Virus record (IMG/VR): IMGVR_UViG_3300032236_002285
Span: 248,001 to 312,000 of that record
DNA length: 64,000 bases
Source: a virus
Direction: 5' to 3' (one strand)
The notes beneath the pieces were generated by a model. The model worked only from the letters and a program-made list of their open reading frames with translations, did no database searches and was not told the DNA's origin. Both the position numbers and the translations under genes were made by a program. Of the stretch, positions 12,369 through 21,692 are shown one piece after another. Position 1 is the first letter of the stretch. Every line of letters starts with the position of its first letter.

Positions 12369-14600
12369 TTACCAAGTTATATCATTAATTTGATAATTAA
12401 TACTACCTAAGCCAGAACCTGTAGTAAATGTTTTAAGGGTATTACCTGAACCAAGAACATAAGTGTAGTTATTTGAATTATCGTGGAATGATGCAATTAA
12501 ACGACCATTGTAATAATCATAACTATCATTGTGTTCAAATCCATTAATAATATCTAAAGTGTTACCACTAAAGTCTAAAAGTTTAACACTCCAACTACCA
12601 GAATATGTTCCACTTGTATTGCTATATATACCCATAATCCTATCCAAACCAATTATAAAATAACTAGAGTTCATTGAATCACTACTTACTTCAAACTTAC
12701 TAGACATGCTATTTTTATTAACAAGTCTGTAATAAGGACTACCTGAGTTATAAATAATAGTAGTATTATCAGTGTAATCAAAATCTGAACCTTGTTGTGT
12801 TTCGGTCCAACCATAAGCAACATTGTCAAAAGTACTAAATGATCCACTTAATTTATTACTATACCAATCATTACCATCACCATCGGTGAACATAAATACA
12901 TCCCCAAGAGAATAGCCTATATTACTTGGTGATGTTCCATTCATAGTTTGTTCATCTAATTTAGTACCACTTGAATTAAAAGTTAAAGCAGTTGTACCAC
13001 CTGAGTTATTAACATAAACAGCATAGTATTTATCATCACCACCTGATAGATATTGAAAAGAAGAAAAATCTGTTAATGCAAAGTCTATATTACTTGTGCG
13101 TGATAAATACTTAATACTATAAACATCACCAGAACCATCATTAGTTCTAACTGATAAATATATACCATCTTTAGTTATTCTATTACTCCACTCATAATAG
13201 TTATTGTTACCACTATTAGAAAGTGCAACCGTTGTAAAATCATGACCTGGATATTTCATTAATGCTGTCCAGTTGGCTGAATAATCTGTTAATAAAATAA
13301 ATAAGTTTTCAGTAGATACCGGATCATCAGGATCGGTAGCATCTATATAATCCGCAAAAGCATATTGATCATTAAATAAAGAACTATCATAGGTATGATA
13401 ATCAAAAGTATCTGCATCACCATCATACACAACATAAGTATTTTGACTACCTGTATATGGACTATATAATTTGTAATAAAATTTATTATTACCATAAAAG
13501 TCGAAATTATGATTACCATATTGATAATCTGATGTTGATCCTAAATCAGCATAAACATTTATTCTTCTAATAGATGTACCACTAGTACTATAAACATCAA
13601 TATAATCTAAATAGCTATATGTAGTATCATAGTTAAAGAAAGCGATAACGTTTGATCTATAACCAACAACATAAGAACCGTGTCTATCTGATGTGTAAAC
13701 TAAACTCACAGCACCTGTATTAGTGTCAATTAAATAAGTATCATGATAACTAGATTGATAAACTCTAAAAAGAACGACATTACCGCTTCTTGAATAGTAA
13801 TCATAAGAGCCACCAAACCAATAAGTTTGAGAGTTAGGAACATTAAAAGTAGTTTTTTCTGACAAACCTGTATAAGTTATATAATCATAACCACCAGATA
13901 AATCATCTACAACAAATGTTATACCTTTTTTATAATTATGATAATCCCAACTGGCTACATTACTATCATAAGTATCTGAATATTGAATCACCCCATCAGG
14001 ACCAACAAATACCATTTTATACATATTACTATCACTATCATTAGTAAAGGTATACATTATATATCTTCCATCAACGGTATCATAGTATTGATAATTCCAG
14101 TCACTAGATGATAATCCAGAATCAATATCAGATATTAAAGTATCAGTTGTATAATTCATAACTGAAAATCCAAAATTTCCACTATTCATTACATAGTTAA
14201 AGAAAATTGCATCTCCTGAATTAAAATTACTAATGATGGTTCCATAGTTAGGAGAACTATTAAGCCAAGTTTTAGCATCATCAACATTTGAAAAAGTACC
14301 AGGACTTCCAGGTAATCTATTAATTAAGTGTAAAAGATCTGAATTTGTTTTTGTTGGAGTTTTCCAAAATGTCGGTTTATTAGGATCTGCGATACCTTTA
14401 CCACCAGCAGTTGTTCTACCTGCTAAGTTTGTTGAAGTTGTATCTGAATAAATAACATACCCTGATACATCATCAAGACCTGCTATCCAACCACCTGTTG
14501 TGTAATCAACTGCACCAGTTGCAACTGCTAAATTTCCTATTTGAGTAGCACCAGTAATTGGTGTTTTACTTGGATTGTACTTTACATCATATTTTGCCAT
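12369..14600 (-). CDS. Large Tyr/Asp/Ser-rich virion-type protein, probably tail fibre or adhesin
   Basis: 743 residues, strongly enriched in Tyr, Asp, Ser, Asn and Gly, with many short repeats of the type YxGSYDYYSRSGN or DTYDSNVASWDYHNY that suggest a beta-propeller or beta-helix built of about 40-residue blades. There is no signal peptide, so it is probably a virion component rather than a secreted protein. The N-terminus (YNPSKTPITGATQIGNLAV) resembles the start of phage appendage proteins. No receptor-binding domain can be named. It lies between tRNA/LeuRS and GluRS, on the opposite strand. Confidence 0.6.
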   Translation of the reverse strand: MAKYDVKYNPSKTPITGATQIGNLAVATGAVDYTTGGWIAGLDDVSGYVIYSDTTSTNLAGRTTAGGKGIADPNKPTFWKTPTKTNSDLLHLINRLPGSPGTFSNVDDAKTWLNSSPNYGTIISNFNSGDAIFFNYVMNSGNFGFSVMNYTTDTLISDIDSGLSSSDWNYQYYDTVDGRYIMYTFTNDSDSNMYKMVFVGPDGVIQYSDTYDSNVASWDYHNYKKGITFVVDDLSGGYDYITYTGLSEKTTFNVPNSQTYWFGGSYDYYSRSGNVVLFRVYQSSYHDTYLIDTNTGAVSLVYTSDRHGSYVVGYRSNVIAFFNYDTTYSYLDYIDVYSTSGTSIRRINVYADLGSTSDYQYGNHNFDFYGNNKFYYKLYSPYTGSQNTYVVYDGDADTFDYHTYDSSLFNDQYAFADYIDATDPDDPVSTENLFILLTDYSANWTALMKYPGHDFTTVALSNSGNNNYYEWSNRITKDGIYLSVRTNDGSGDVYSIKYLSRTSNIDFALTDFSSFQYLSGGDDKYYAVYVNNSGGTTALTFNSSGTKLDEQTMNGTSPSNIGYSLGDVFMFTDGDGNDWYSNKLSGSFSTFDNVAYGWTETQQGSDFDYTDNTTIIYNSGSPYYRLVNKNSMSSKFEVSSDSMNSSYFIIGLDRIMGIYSNTSGTYSGSWSVKLLDFSGNTLDIINGFEHNDSYDYYNGRLIASFHDNSNNYTYVLGSGNTLKTFTTGSGLGSINYQINDITW

Positions 14601-14628
14601 AGTGATTAAAATTTTTTATTTTATAGAT

Positions 14629-14638
14629 TATATATTAA
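14629..14638 (-). promoter_or_regulatory. TTAATATATA upstream motif (minus strand)
   Basis: Exact decamer 28 bases upstream of the 743-residue virion-type gene. Confidence 0.45.
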
Positions 14639-14677
14639 AATACCAAATAAACATTTTACAATCTCAGTTTTTTTCCA

Positions 14678-14685
14678 TAAATTTG
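14678..14685 (+). promoter_or_regulatory. Bacteroidota-type -7 element TAAATTTG
   Basis: TANNTTTG match 11 bases before the small membrane protein ORF at 14697. Confidence 0.4.
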
Positions 14686-14696
14686 TAATCTAATTA

Positions 14697-14834
14697 ATGA
14701 GTATTTGTACAAAACTACAAACAATAACAGGTATACATAGATATCTTTTCAGACTACTATTTGTGATATGGTTCATCAATAGCGCATGGGCTTTATTTTG
14801 GTATATAGTGATTGGATTAATTATAGAAGATTAA
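14697..14834 (+). CDS. Small membrane protein (45 residues)
   Basis: Short ORF starting MSICTKLQTITGIHRYLFR, followed by a hydrophobic, Trp-rich stretch LLFVIWFINSAWALFWYIVI and ending GLIIED. It predicts one long or two short transmembrane helices. A TANNTTTG element sits just upstream and GluRS starts 26 bases downstream. No family is recognised; a small phage membrane effector is plausible. Confidence 0.5.
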   Translation: MSICTKLQTITGIHRYLFRLLFVIWFINSAWALFWYIVIGLIIED

Positions 14835-14860
14835 TAAATTTATATTAAAAAATAATATAT

Positions 14861-16486
14861 ATGGACATGAAATACATTAAAACTAGAAATAGATTTCTTG
14901 CTGAATCAAAAGGTGAAATGAGCGACAACGCTCTTCATACACTTGCGACTCATGATGATGGACAATCTCCTGATGTTCAAAAAAGTTTGGATGCACTTGA
15001 CGAGGTTTCTCCTAAAGGTAAAGTGGTAACTCGTTTTGCTCCTTCACCAACAGGATTTTTACATATCGGAGGTGTTCGTACAGCTCTTTACAACTACTTG
15101 TTTGCTAAAAAACACGGTGGTATCTTTTATGTTCGTATTGAAGATACTGACCAAAAACGTTTTGTAGGCGATGCTGAAAAATATATTCAAGACGCTTTAG
15201 AATGGTGTGGTATTGACCCAGATTATGCACCTTGGAAAGGTGGTCCTAATGGACCTTACCGCCAATCGGAAAGAGATTATTCTGGTCATATTCAAACTCT
15301 TTTAGATAAGGGTATGGCTTACTATGCTTTTGATACAGAAGATGATATGGTTAAAGTAAGAGCTGAAAATGCTCACTTTGCTTACGATACTAAAACTCGT
15401 ATGTCAATGAAGAACTCACTCTCTTTATCTAAAGAAGAAGTTGATGCACTTCTTGCTGCTAATACTCCATTTGTAATTCGCTTCAAAACACCAGAAAATA
15501 GAACTATCACCGTTAATGATGTAATTCGTGGTGAAGTTAGTTTGAATACAAATCAAACTGATGATAAAGTTTTGGTTAAATCAAATGGTATTCCTACATA
15601 TCATATGGCTAACGTATGTGACGACCACGATATGGGAACTACTCACGTTATTCGTGGTGAAGAATGGTTGCCTTCAACTCCACTTCACTTAATGTTATAT
15701 GAAGCATTTGGTTGGGAAGCTCCTACATTTGCTCACCTACCTCTAATTTTGAATCCTGATGGTAAAGGTAAGTTGTCTAAACGTAAAGCTTTAGCTTTAG
15801 GTATTCCAGCTTTCCCAATGGGTGGTGAAGGTGAAGATGATAAAGGTCAAAAAGTAAAGTATCTTGGTTTCAAAGATGAAGGTTTTGAACCACAAGCTAT
15901 GTTGAATTTCTTGGTGCTTTTAGGTTGGTCCCCAACAGATACTCAAGAACTTATGACTATGGCTGACATGATTTCTAAATTTGACTTAGCTCATGTTCAT
16001 AAGGCTGGTGCTCGTTTTGATGTTGAAAAAGCTAAACACTTTAATGCTCAACACTTGAACACTTATAGAAGTGATGAAGAAATTCTTTCACATATTGATA
16101 TGGGTGATACCTATCATTACTCACCAGAAAATCTTTCTAAGATTGTGGATATCTGTAAAAAGAGAGCAGTCTTTACTAAAGATTTACAAGCTGTTGCTGA
16201 TATCTTCTTTAAGCCAATTGTGATTAAAGAAACAGATGTTAAGTTATTAACTGATGATTACAAAAAAGTATTCTCAGTTTTTGTAACTAAGTCAATTGAT
16301 TGGACGGCTGAAACTATTAAACAAACAATTCACGACATTTGTCAAGAAATAGGTGTTAAAATGGGTAAGATAATGCCTGCTTTAAGATTGGCTATTGCTG
16401 GTGGATTACCAGGTCCAGATTTGGCAACAACAATGGAAATAATTGGTAGGGATGAAACCTTAATAAGAATTAAAAACACTTTATAA
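14861..16486 (+). CDS. gltX: Glutamyl-tRNA synthetase with N-terminal phage tag
   Basis: 541 residues. Residues 1-55 are an extension not present in normal GluRS: MDMKYIKTRNRFLAESKGE carries the shared tag, followed by an acidic linker. The enzyme proper begins at VVTRFAPSPTGFLHIGG (HIGH motif), continues with an RGEEWLPSTPLH motif and GKLSKRKALALG (KMSKS), and has a Bacteroidota-like insert around residue 310 and a complete anticodon-binding region. It charges tRNA-Glu and in many bacteria also tRNA-Gln, but this phage also has GlnRS. The start could be 14861 or 14867. Arg codons are often CGT, unlike the AGA of most neighbours, which suggests more recent acquisition or high expression. Confidence 0.9.
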   Translation: MDMKYIKTRNRFLAESKGEMSDNALHTLATHDDGQSPDVQKSLDALDEVSPKGKVVTRFAPSPTGFLHIGGVRTALYNYLFAKKHGGIFYVRIEDTDQKRFVGDAEKYIQDALEWCGIDPDYAPWKGGPNGPYRQSERDYSGHIQTLLDKGMAYYAFDTEDDMVKVRAENAHFAYDTKTRMSMKNSLSLSKEEVDALLAANTPFVIRFKTPENRTITVNDVIRGEVSLNTNQTDDKVLVKSNGIPTYHMANVCDDHDMGTTHVIRGEEWLPSTPLHLMLYEAFGWEAPTFAHLPLILNPDGKGKLSKRKALALGIPAFPMGGEGEDDKGQKVKYLGFKDEGFEPQAMLNFLVLLGWSPTDTQELMTMADMISKFDLAHVHKAGARFDVEKAKHFNAQHLNTYRSDEEILSHIDMGDTYHYSPENLSKIVDICKKRAVFTKDLQAVADIFFKPIVIKETDVKLLTDDYKKVFSVFVTKSIDWTAETIKQTIHDICQEIGVKMGKIMPALRLAIAGGLPGPDLATTMEIIGRDETLIRIKNTL

Positions 16487-16518
16487 AAAAAGCCTCTGAT
16501 TTTTCAGAGGCTTTTTTA
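16485..16518. terminator. Intrinsic terminator after GluRS
   Basis: Stem AGCCTCTGA (16491-16499) / TCAGAGGCT, with T-run. It sits between convergent genes. Confidence 0.8.
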
Positions 16519-18798
16519 CTATTCAAATAGTGGGAATTTTGGCAAATATAGTCTCGTAGTGGCGTTATCTGCAAATATCATATATTTAGAATCATCTCTA
16601 ATAACATATTGATTAAGTATTTTATTATGAACATCAGATGGTATAATATCTGTAAACATTCTAATATTAGTTATTCTCATATCAGAAGCAAGTATATCAA
16701 GATTTGTATTTTCAAGTTGATATTCAATTGGTATAATATTTTGAGTACTATTATACTCTAATCTAAGTATAGTTGATGTTAAATTAGGAGCATCACTTTC
16801 CTCTTCTACATTTCTCTTATAGATGAATTGACTCATAGTTCTTTGTCTTTGGTCTATATTAAGAACATAACAATACCAAACATCTTCTTGAAGTGCTGTA
16901 TTATCACTTGATGCATGTCCTAATAGATCATAGTTATAAGTATTTGAATTTAAAGTAACTTGTATAGCATCATTTACCAAATTAACTTTCCAACCTAGTG
17001 AGTTAGTAACATCATAATAGTTCATAAAGTTATAAACCTCATCTGTTATATAATTATTAATCTTAAACCAAAGCATATATCCAATATTATCAGATACTTT
17101 AAGAATTGGATCAAAGTTTTGATAGGTAACTGCAACTTGCTGATAATTTACGGTAGACAAGTCATAATTAGCCTTACTAATAATAGTTGAAGAGTTTTCA
17201 ATTAATTCTTTATCAATTGTTGCATTATAACTTAATCTAATAGGATCGGATGATAATGGTGTAAATTGTTGCTTATTAGCAATTGAAGCTTTATCTTGAG
17301 CATTCTCAATGCCAAATAACTCATCAATAGTAGAGTTCTTGGTAAGTTGTTGTAACTTGTCTTTGATTTCCTGAGTACCAGCTTTGACATTTGCTTTTTG
17401 AGTGTATTTCTTCAATATCAATTTATAGTAAATAGCTGAGTTATTGAAGTTTCTAAATTGCTGAGCATGGTCAACTTGAAACATTCTATTAACATCACAG
17501 AAATACAAGAAATCTTCTTTTGAAGGTCTTCTTTGAGGTCCAAAAATTTCTTTGAATTGCTTTTTAGTTATATGAACCGTCATGTTTTCAAATAAACTTA
17601 AATCAAATTGATTCATTACTATTTGAGAATCTGGGAAATTATTACCATCAACTGCTACTTTTAAGTTACCTTCACATACTACATTATATAATTGATACTC
17701 ATGCATTGTATGGTCTTGACCTCTTTTATCTGGATCAGTAACAAAGTAAATAACTCTATGTCCAAACATTTGCTCAGAATCAGCACTTAATTTATTCAAT
17801 AAATCCATAGCAGTGTTTTGCTTGTAAGGATTAAATAAGTTAGCTTTATCTTGAGAATTCAATTGTGGTAAAGTTGAACCATTACCAGTTGTATCACAAG
17901 CACCAGAAGAATTTGAAATACCACCACCAACACCAGTACCTGAACCATTTGTATTATCAGCAGGTATAAAATTACCACTTGGATCCACATAACCTACTAA
18001 GTTAGATTGACAACACTCTCTAATACCATAAAGATTAGTTTTGAAATAATCTTGACTGACATTTTGAAAATCACCAATTAAATTAATATCTTGAATACTT
18101 TTAACTGATTGAGAGTTATTTGTTATTGAGTATTCTATTTGGAAAAATCTAATAGGATTAATTCTAACCGTTGTTATATTTTCTTTAGTAAATGGTTCCC
18201 AATTAGACCAAGTTCTTGAATTATCTTGTGAGAATCTATATTTAATATCAACATCAACCGTTCCTGTTGCTGATATAATTTCTAAGTCACTTATATTAAA
18301 AACTTTATAAATAAATGGAGCTTTCCAAATAATATTATCACCAGGCACTAAACTAATAGTACTAACACCATCACCAGCATTTTCAGCAACAACTCTTTCG
18401 AGTTTACCGCCAATTGAGTATTCTAAAATTCTAATAGCACCAACAGCAGATGAACCAGATCTAACCCATTTAATATCTAAATAAAGTGGGTCTTTGGTAT
18501 CAATAGTTGGGAAGTTATCAATAGCTCTTTTTAGATCAAACCAATCAGTCCAAGCATTACCATCTCTTGATATGCGATAATAGTTTTTCAAAAATCTAGT
18601 ATCAGTCATACCTAAAGTATCATACTTAAATGTTGTTAATTCTTTAACATTTTGTAAATTAACAAAACTTATTGTATATTCGGATCCGATTGAATTGAAA
18701 TATGGCGTCGCATCAACTGAATTGACTTGAGCATTTATATCAAATTTATCAGATATATCAATGGTGCCGTTTTCTAAGTTTGAAACTATTTGTTGCAT
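16519..18798 (-). CDS. Large virion-type structural protein (baseplate or tail)
   Basis: 759 residues. The N-terminal 230 residues are beta-rich (AWTDWFDLKRAIDNF; TWSNWEPFTKENITT), followed by a Gly/Ser linker near residue 290 (GSGTGVGGGISNSSG), a mixed segment with HRVIYFVTDPDKRG, and a C-terminal lectin/LamG-like beta-sandwich (LWFKINNYITDEVYNF; WYCYVLNIDQRQRTMSQF). There is no signal peptide or catalytic motif. The modular beta architecture and size suggest a baseplate or tail-associated protein; I cannot name the T4 counterpart. Confidence 0.55.
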   Translation of the reverse strand: MQQIVSNLENGTIDISDKFDINAQVNSVDATPYFNSIGSEYTISFVNLQNVKELTTFKYDTLGMTDTRFLKNYYRISRDGNAWTDWFDLKRAIDNFPTIDTKDPLYLDIKWVRSGSSAVGAIRILEYSIGGKLERVVAENAGDGVSTISLVPGDNIIWKAPFIYKVFNISDLEIISATGTVDVDIKYRFSQDNSRTWSNWEPFTKENITTVRINPIRFFQIEYSITNNSQSVKSIQDINLIGDFQNVSQDYFKTNLYGIRECCQSNLVGYVDPSGNFIPADNTNGSGTGVGGGISNSSGACDTTGNGSTLPQLNSQDKANLFNPYKQNTAMDLLNKLSADSEQMFGHRVIYFVTDPDKRGQDHTMHEYQLYNVVCEGNLKVAVDGNNFPDSQIVMNQFDLSLFENMTVHITKKQFKEIFGPQRRPSKEDFLYFCDVNRMFQVDHAQQFRNFNNSAIYYKLILKKYTQKANVKAGTQEIKDKLQQLTKNSTIDELFGIENAQDKASIANKQQFTPLSSDPIRLSYNATIDKELIENSSTIISKANYDLSTVNYQQVAVTYQNFDPILKVSDNIGYMLWFKINNYITDEVYNFMNYYDVTNSLGWKVNLVNDAIQVTLNSNTYNYDLLGHASSDNTALQEDVWYCYVLNIDQRQRTMSQFIYKRNVEEESDAPNLTSTILRLEYNSTQNIIPIEYQLENTNLDILASDMRITNIRMFTDIIPSDVHNKILNQYVIRDDSKYMIFADNATTRLYLPKFPLFE

Positions 18799-18802
18799 GA
18801 CT

Positions 18803-18812
18803 TATATATTAA
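18803..18812 (-). promoter_or_regulatory. TTAATATATA upstream motif (minus strand)
   Basis: Exact decamer 4 bases before the ATG of the 759-residue structural gene. Confidence 0.45.
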
Positions 18813-18853
18813 AAAAGCAATTCCGGATATTAATTAAAATAATTCTATATAAA

Positions 18854-18885
18854 TTTGGATATTGTGGATAAGTAATGTATATTTG
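18854..18885 (+). promoter_or_regulatory. Bacteroidota promoter TTTG-N20-TATATTTG
   Basis: TTTG at 18854-18857 and TATATTTG at 18878-18885, upstream of the peptidase gene at 18911. Confidence 0.65.
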
Positions 18886-18910
18886 TATTTAGAAAAATCA
18901 TAACCCTAAA

Positions 18911-20146
18911 ATGATGAATATAAAAGACAAGTTTATTGAGTTAACAAGTAGAACATATCCTCACGGAACTGAGGAAGATGTTTTTCCTTTGTTAAACCCT
19001 GAACTACAAAAAGATGAGTTTAATAACCTTTTTATTAAAATTGGTGAAAGTGATGTTATGTTTACATCGCACTTAGATACTGCAACATCTGCACTTACCT
19101 CTGTTAGTCACGTTTTTGATGGTAACATAATTAAGACAGATGGTAAATCTATTTTAGGTGCTGATGATAAAGCAGGTGTTACTATTATGCTTTATATGAT
19201 TGAAAATAAAATCCCAGGACTTTATTACTTTTTCTTAGGTGAAGAAGTAGGTTGTATTGGTTCTAAGAAAGTTTCTAATAAATATAAAACTGAAAAACTT
19301 GAAGGTATCAATAAAGTAATTTCATTTGACCGTAGAGGTACCGACTCTGTTATTACTTTTCAATCTAGTCAAAGATGTTGCTCTGATAAATTTGGTGAAG
19401 AATTATCTAAACAATTAAATTTAGCAAATGATACTTTTTCATATAAGAATGACCCAACTGGTATCTTAACTGACTCTATTCAATTTATTAGCATTTATCC
19501 AGAGTGTACTAACATTTCTGTTGGTTATCGTTCAGAACACACATTTGCTGAACAACAAGATATTGAACACTTGACTAAATTAGCTGAGGCTTGTTTGAAA
19601 GTAGATTGGAATGGTTTACCTGTTGAAAGAGATCCTTCTAAAACTGAATACAAATCATACGGTGGTTACGGTGGATATGGTTGGAGTGATTGGGATGATT
19701 ATGACTACGGTTATAAAACAACTACCAATAACACTTCAAAGTGGAATTGGAATAAAAATGTAACACCAAAGACTGATAAAATTTGGTTCCACGATAAGAA
19801 ATATAACTATGTTTCTAATGTAGAACTTGATTCTTTAACTAAAAAAGTTATATCAGTTGATTTGTGTAAAGAACGTGTTGAGTATGAAAAGATGATAGTT
19901 GAAGATTTATTAATGTCATTGGATTTAAGTTATAAAGATTTTACTTGGGATGGTTTTAAGTTGAAAGTATTCTATAAGCAAAATGCTGGTGACCACACAA
20001 CAGAGTGTGATCGTAATGACTTGTTAGAATATTTACCTGAACTTGACTATTCAAATGGTGATGATTTAGGTGATTATAAGAGTAACACAAATGAATTTGA
20101 TGATTTTACTGATTCTTCAGAATTTAATTACTCAGAATTTGACTAA
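18911..20146 (+). CDS. M20/M28-type zinc metallopeptidase
   Basis: 411 residues. The catalytic domain (residues 1-235) has the di-zinc signatures: MFTSHLDTA (first His-x-Asp), LGADDKAGVTIML (bridging Asp), FLGEEVGCIGS (catalytic Glu pair), ISFDRRGTD (metal Asp) and YRSEHTFAEQQ (last His). It would cleave peptides or act as an aminopeptidase/dipeptidase in the cytosol. After a Gly/Tyr/Trp-rich linker (around residues 245-275) comes a C-terminal domain of unknown function with an acidic tail. The usual M20 lid domain is not evident. In a phage it could recycle peptides or process virion proteins. MMN and MN starts are both possible. Confidence 0.8.
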   Translation: MMNIKDKFIELTSRTYPHGTEEDVFPLLNPELQKDEFNNLFIKIGESDVMFTSHLDTATSALTSVSHVFDGNIIKTDGKSILGADDKAGVTIMLYMIENKIPGLYYFFLGEEVGCIGSKKVSNKYKTEKLEGINKVISFDRRGTDSVITFQSSQRCCSDKFGEELSKQLNLANDTFSYKNDPTGILTDSIQFISIYPECTNISVGYRSEHTFAEQQDIEHLTKLAEACLKVDWNGLPVERDPSKTEYKSYGGYGGYGWSDWDDYDYGYKTTTNNTSKWNWNKNVTPKTDKIWFHDKKYNYVSNVELDSLTKKVISVDLCKERVEYEKMIVEDLLMSLDLSYKDFTWDGFKLKVFYKQNAGDHTTECDRNDLLEYLPELDYSNGDDLGDYKSNTNEFDDFTDSSEFNYSEFD

Positions 20147-20175
20147 TAAAGAGCCAGAAAACTGGCTCTTTTTAA
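20147..20175 (+). terminator. Intrinsic terminator
   Basis: Stem GAGCCAG (20151-20157) / CTGGCTC (20162-20168), followed by T-run. Confidence 0.8.
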
Positions 20176-20185
20176 ATATTATATT

Positions 20186-20635
20186 ATGAAAACAATAGCA
20201 ATCTACGCTGGAAGTTTTAACCCATTTCACATCGGACATCTTAATATAGTTGAGAAAGCCGAAAAAATATTTGGTAGTGGTAATGTTGTTATCGCTATAG
20301 GAGTTAACCCAGAAAAGCCAAAATCTGATATTGAAATCAGATGTCAAGAAATCAGTAAAAAGATTAATCGTCAAGTTATTTACTATACTAAATTTCTTCA
20401 TGAACTAATTGAAGATTATGAAAAATCTGGTTATAGTGTTGTACTTATAAGAGGTTTAAGAAATGGTGACGACTTAGCTTATGAAGATAACCAACTTAAA
20501 TTTATCAATGATTTCAAAAAAGATATCAATGTTGTTTTCTTTCGCTGTGATGAAGAATTTAAACACATTAGTTCTTCTGCTATTAGAAATCTACAATCTT
20601 TCCGACCAGGTTCCGGTGATAAATATTTAGTATAA
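20186..20635 (+). CDS. coaD: Phosphopantetheine adenylyltransferase-like enzyme (CoaD)
   Basis: 149 residues. YAGSFNPFHIGHLNIVEKA contains the (T/H)xGH nucleotidyltransferase motif, and LIRGLRNGDDLAYEDNQL plus HISSSAIRNLQSF match the CoaD family: RGLRxxxDxxYE binds pantetheine phosphate, ISSSxIR closes the active site. CoaD makes dephospho-CoA from 4'-phosphopantetheine and ATP. It is slightly shorter than bacterial CoaD (about 160). It heads a compact operon with overlapping genes (20635, 20876, 21288, 21689). A nicotinamide-nucleotide or other adenylyltransferase specificity is possible but less likely given RGLRNGDD. Confidence 0.85.
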   Translation: MKTIAIYAGSFNPFHIGHLNIVEKAEKIFGSGNVVIAIGVNPEKPKSDIEIRCQEISKKINRQVIYYTKFLHELIEDYEKSGYSVVLIRGLRNGDDLAYEDNQLKFINDFKKDINVVFFRCDEEFKHISSSAIRNLQSFRPGSGDKYLV

Positions 20636-20883
20636 TGAGGGATATTGAGGGTAGATATTTATCTGATAATGAAATTGAAGCAATTAATTCTTATTTATTA
20701 CAAAATGGTTGCTCAACTATTAATGGCACACCAAATATAACAAATATACACTTTACTAATGGTTTTTATAAAACCGAATTTTCAGAGGCTAACAAAGCAA
20801 CATTAAGTTACCTTGAAGTACCTGAAAACTGGGTTAAGTCATTTATAAGAGATAAGAAAATAAATAAAATAATAAATGGATAA
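20635..20883 (+). CDS. Hypothetical 82-residue protein
   Basis: Starts MRDIEGRYLSDNEIEAINSY with a TAATG overlap to the CoaD gene and overlaps the next gene by 8 bases. It has an alternating helix/strand pattern and no motif I recognise. It is part of the CoaD operon, and its function is unknown. Confidence 0.65.
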   Translation: MRDIEGRYLSDNEIEAINSYLLQNGCSTINGTPNITNIHFTNGFYKTEFSEANKATLSYLEVPENWVKSFIRDKKINKIING

Positions 20884-21286
20884 GCAAAGATACTTCAATG
20901 TAATAAAAAACTATAAGAAAATGTGTTCAAACCTTATAGCAAGTATTTCATCATATAATTGGTCTGACGAATTTTGTAGAAAAGAAGTTAAAGAACTTTA
21001 TGCAAAACTAATTAAAGAATTTGAAAATGTTGACTTCACTCAATTCACACTTGAAGAACTAAAGCAACTTGATTTTAATATGTTGGATGATGATACAATC
21101 TTAATGCCAGTTTGGGCAATTGATTGTTTACCAGATGGTGCTATTGTAATGAGTATTAATGGTGATGAAATCACTTTTGATAAATCTAAAGGTTTAGATA
21201 AAGATGTAAGATTTGGATGTACCGCCTATGGATTTTCTAAATCTCAATTAAGAGATTCTGCTATTGAGCAAGTTTTAGGTAAGTAG
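20876..21286 (+). CDS. Hypothetical 136-residue protein
   Basis: The N-terminal half is helical (RKEVKELYAKLIKEFENVDF). The C-terminal half reads ILMPVWAIDCLPDGAIVMSINGDEITFDKSKGLDKDVRFGC, a small beta fold seen in several T4-like phage hypotheticals. No catalytic residues are evident. It overlaps the preceding gene and is tightly spaced with the next. Confidence 0.65.
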   Translation: MDKQRYFNVIKNYKKMCSNLIASISSYNWSDEFCRKEVKELYAKLIKEFENVDFTQFTLEELKQLDFNMLDDDTILMPVWAIDCLPDGAIVMSINGDEITFDKSKGLDKDVRFGCTAYGFSKSQLRDSAIEQVLGK

Positions 21287-21287
21287 T

Positions 21288-21692
21288 ATGAAAGAAGTAG
21301 AATTGCTAAAATTAGGGTACATAGTACATGCCGTTAGACAAGATAAAAAAAATCTTATAATGGTTGCTTTCAATGGTGGTCCATTATTTGACTATTATAT
21401 TTCAATTTTAACTAGTCAATGTGATGATTACGAATATCTAAAAACTGATAAGTCTATTATTGGTGGTATAAATTTAAACTTGATGAATCGAAAAGATTTA
21501 GAAACATTCAAGTGTGTACCAGATGATAATCCAATTGTAGGTAAAAACTTTACAGTAAATAATCATTATTGGAGTACATCAGAAGTTAAAAAGATAATAA
21601 ATAATAATATTATAATAACTAAAAACTCAGTCTATGCCATTCATGATATTTCTGAGTTAAGAGATAAAAAAATAAATGATTTAGGTATATGA
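21288..21692 (+). CDS. Hypothetical 134-residue protein
   Basis: Begins MKEVELLKLGYIVHAVRQDK; mixed alpha/beta with a C-terminal IIITKNSVYAIHDISEL strand pair. It shows no recognised domain. The stop overlaps the ATG of the methyltransferase gene by 4 bases, so it belongs to the same operon. Confidence 0.6.
   Translation: MKEVELLKLGYIVHAVRQDKKNLIMVAFNGGPLFDYYISILTSQCDDYEYLKTDKSIIGGINLNLMNRKDLETFKCVPDDNPIVGKNFTVNNHYWSTSEVKKIINNNIIITKNSVYAIHDISELRDKKINDLGI

Noticed and set aside
20635-21692. Reading the three hypothetical genes as one frameshifted gene
   Set aside because: Each has its own start overlapping the previous stop, as is normal for phage operons, and none looks truncated.
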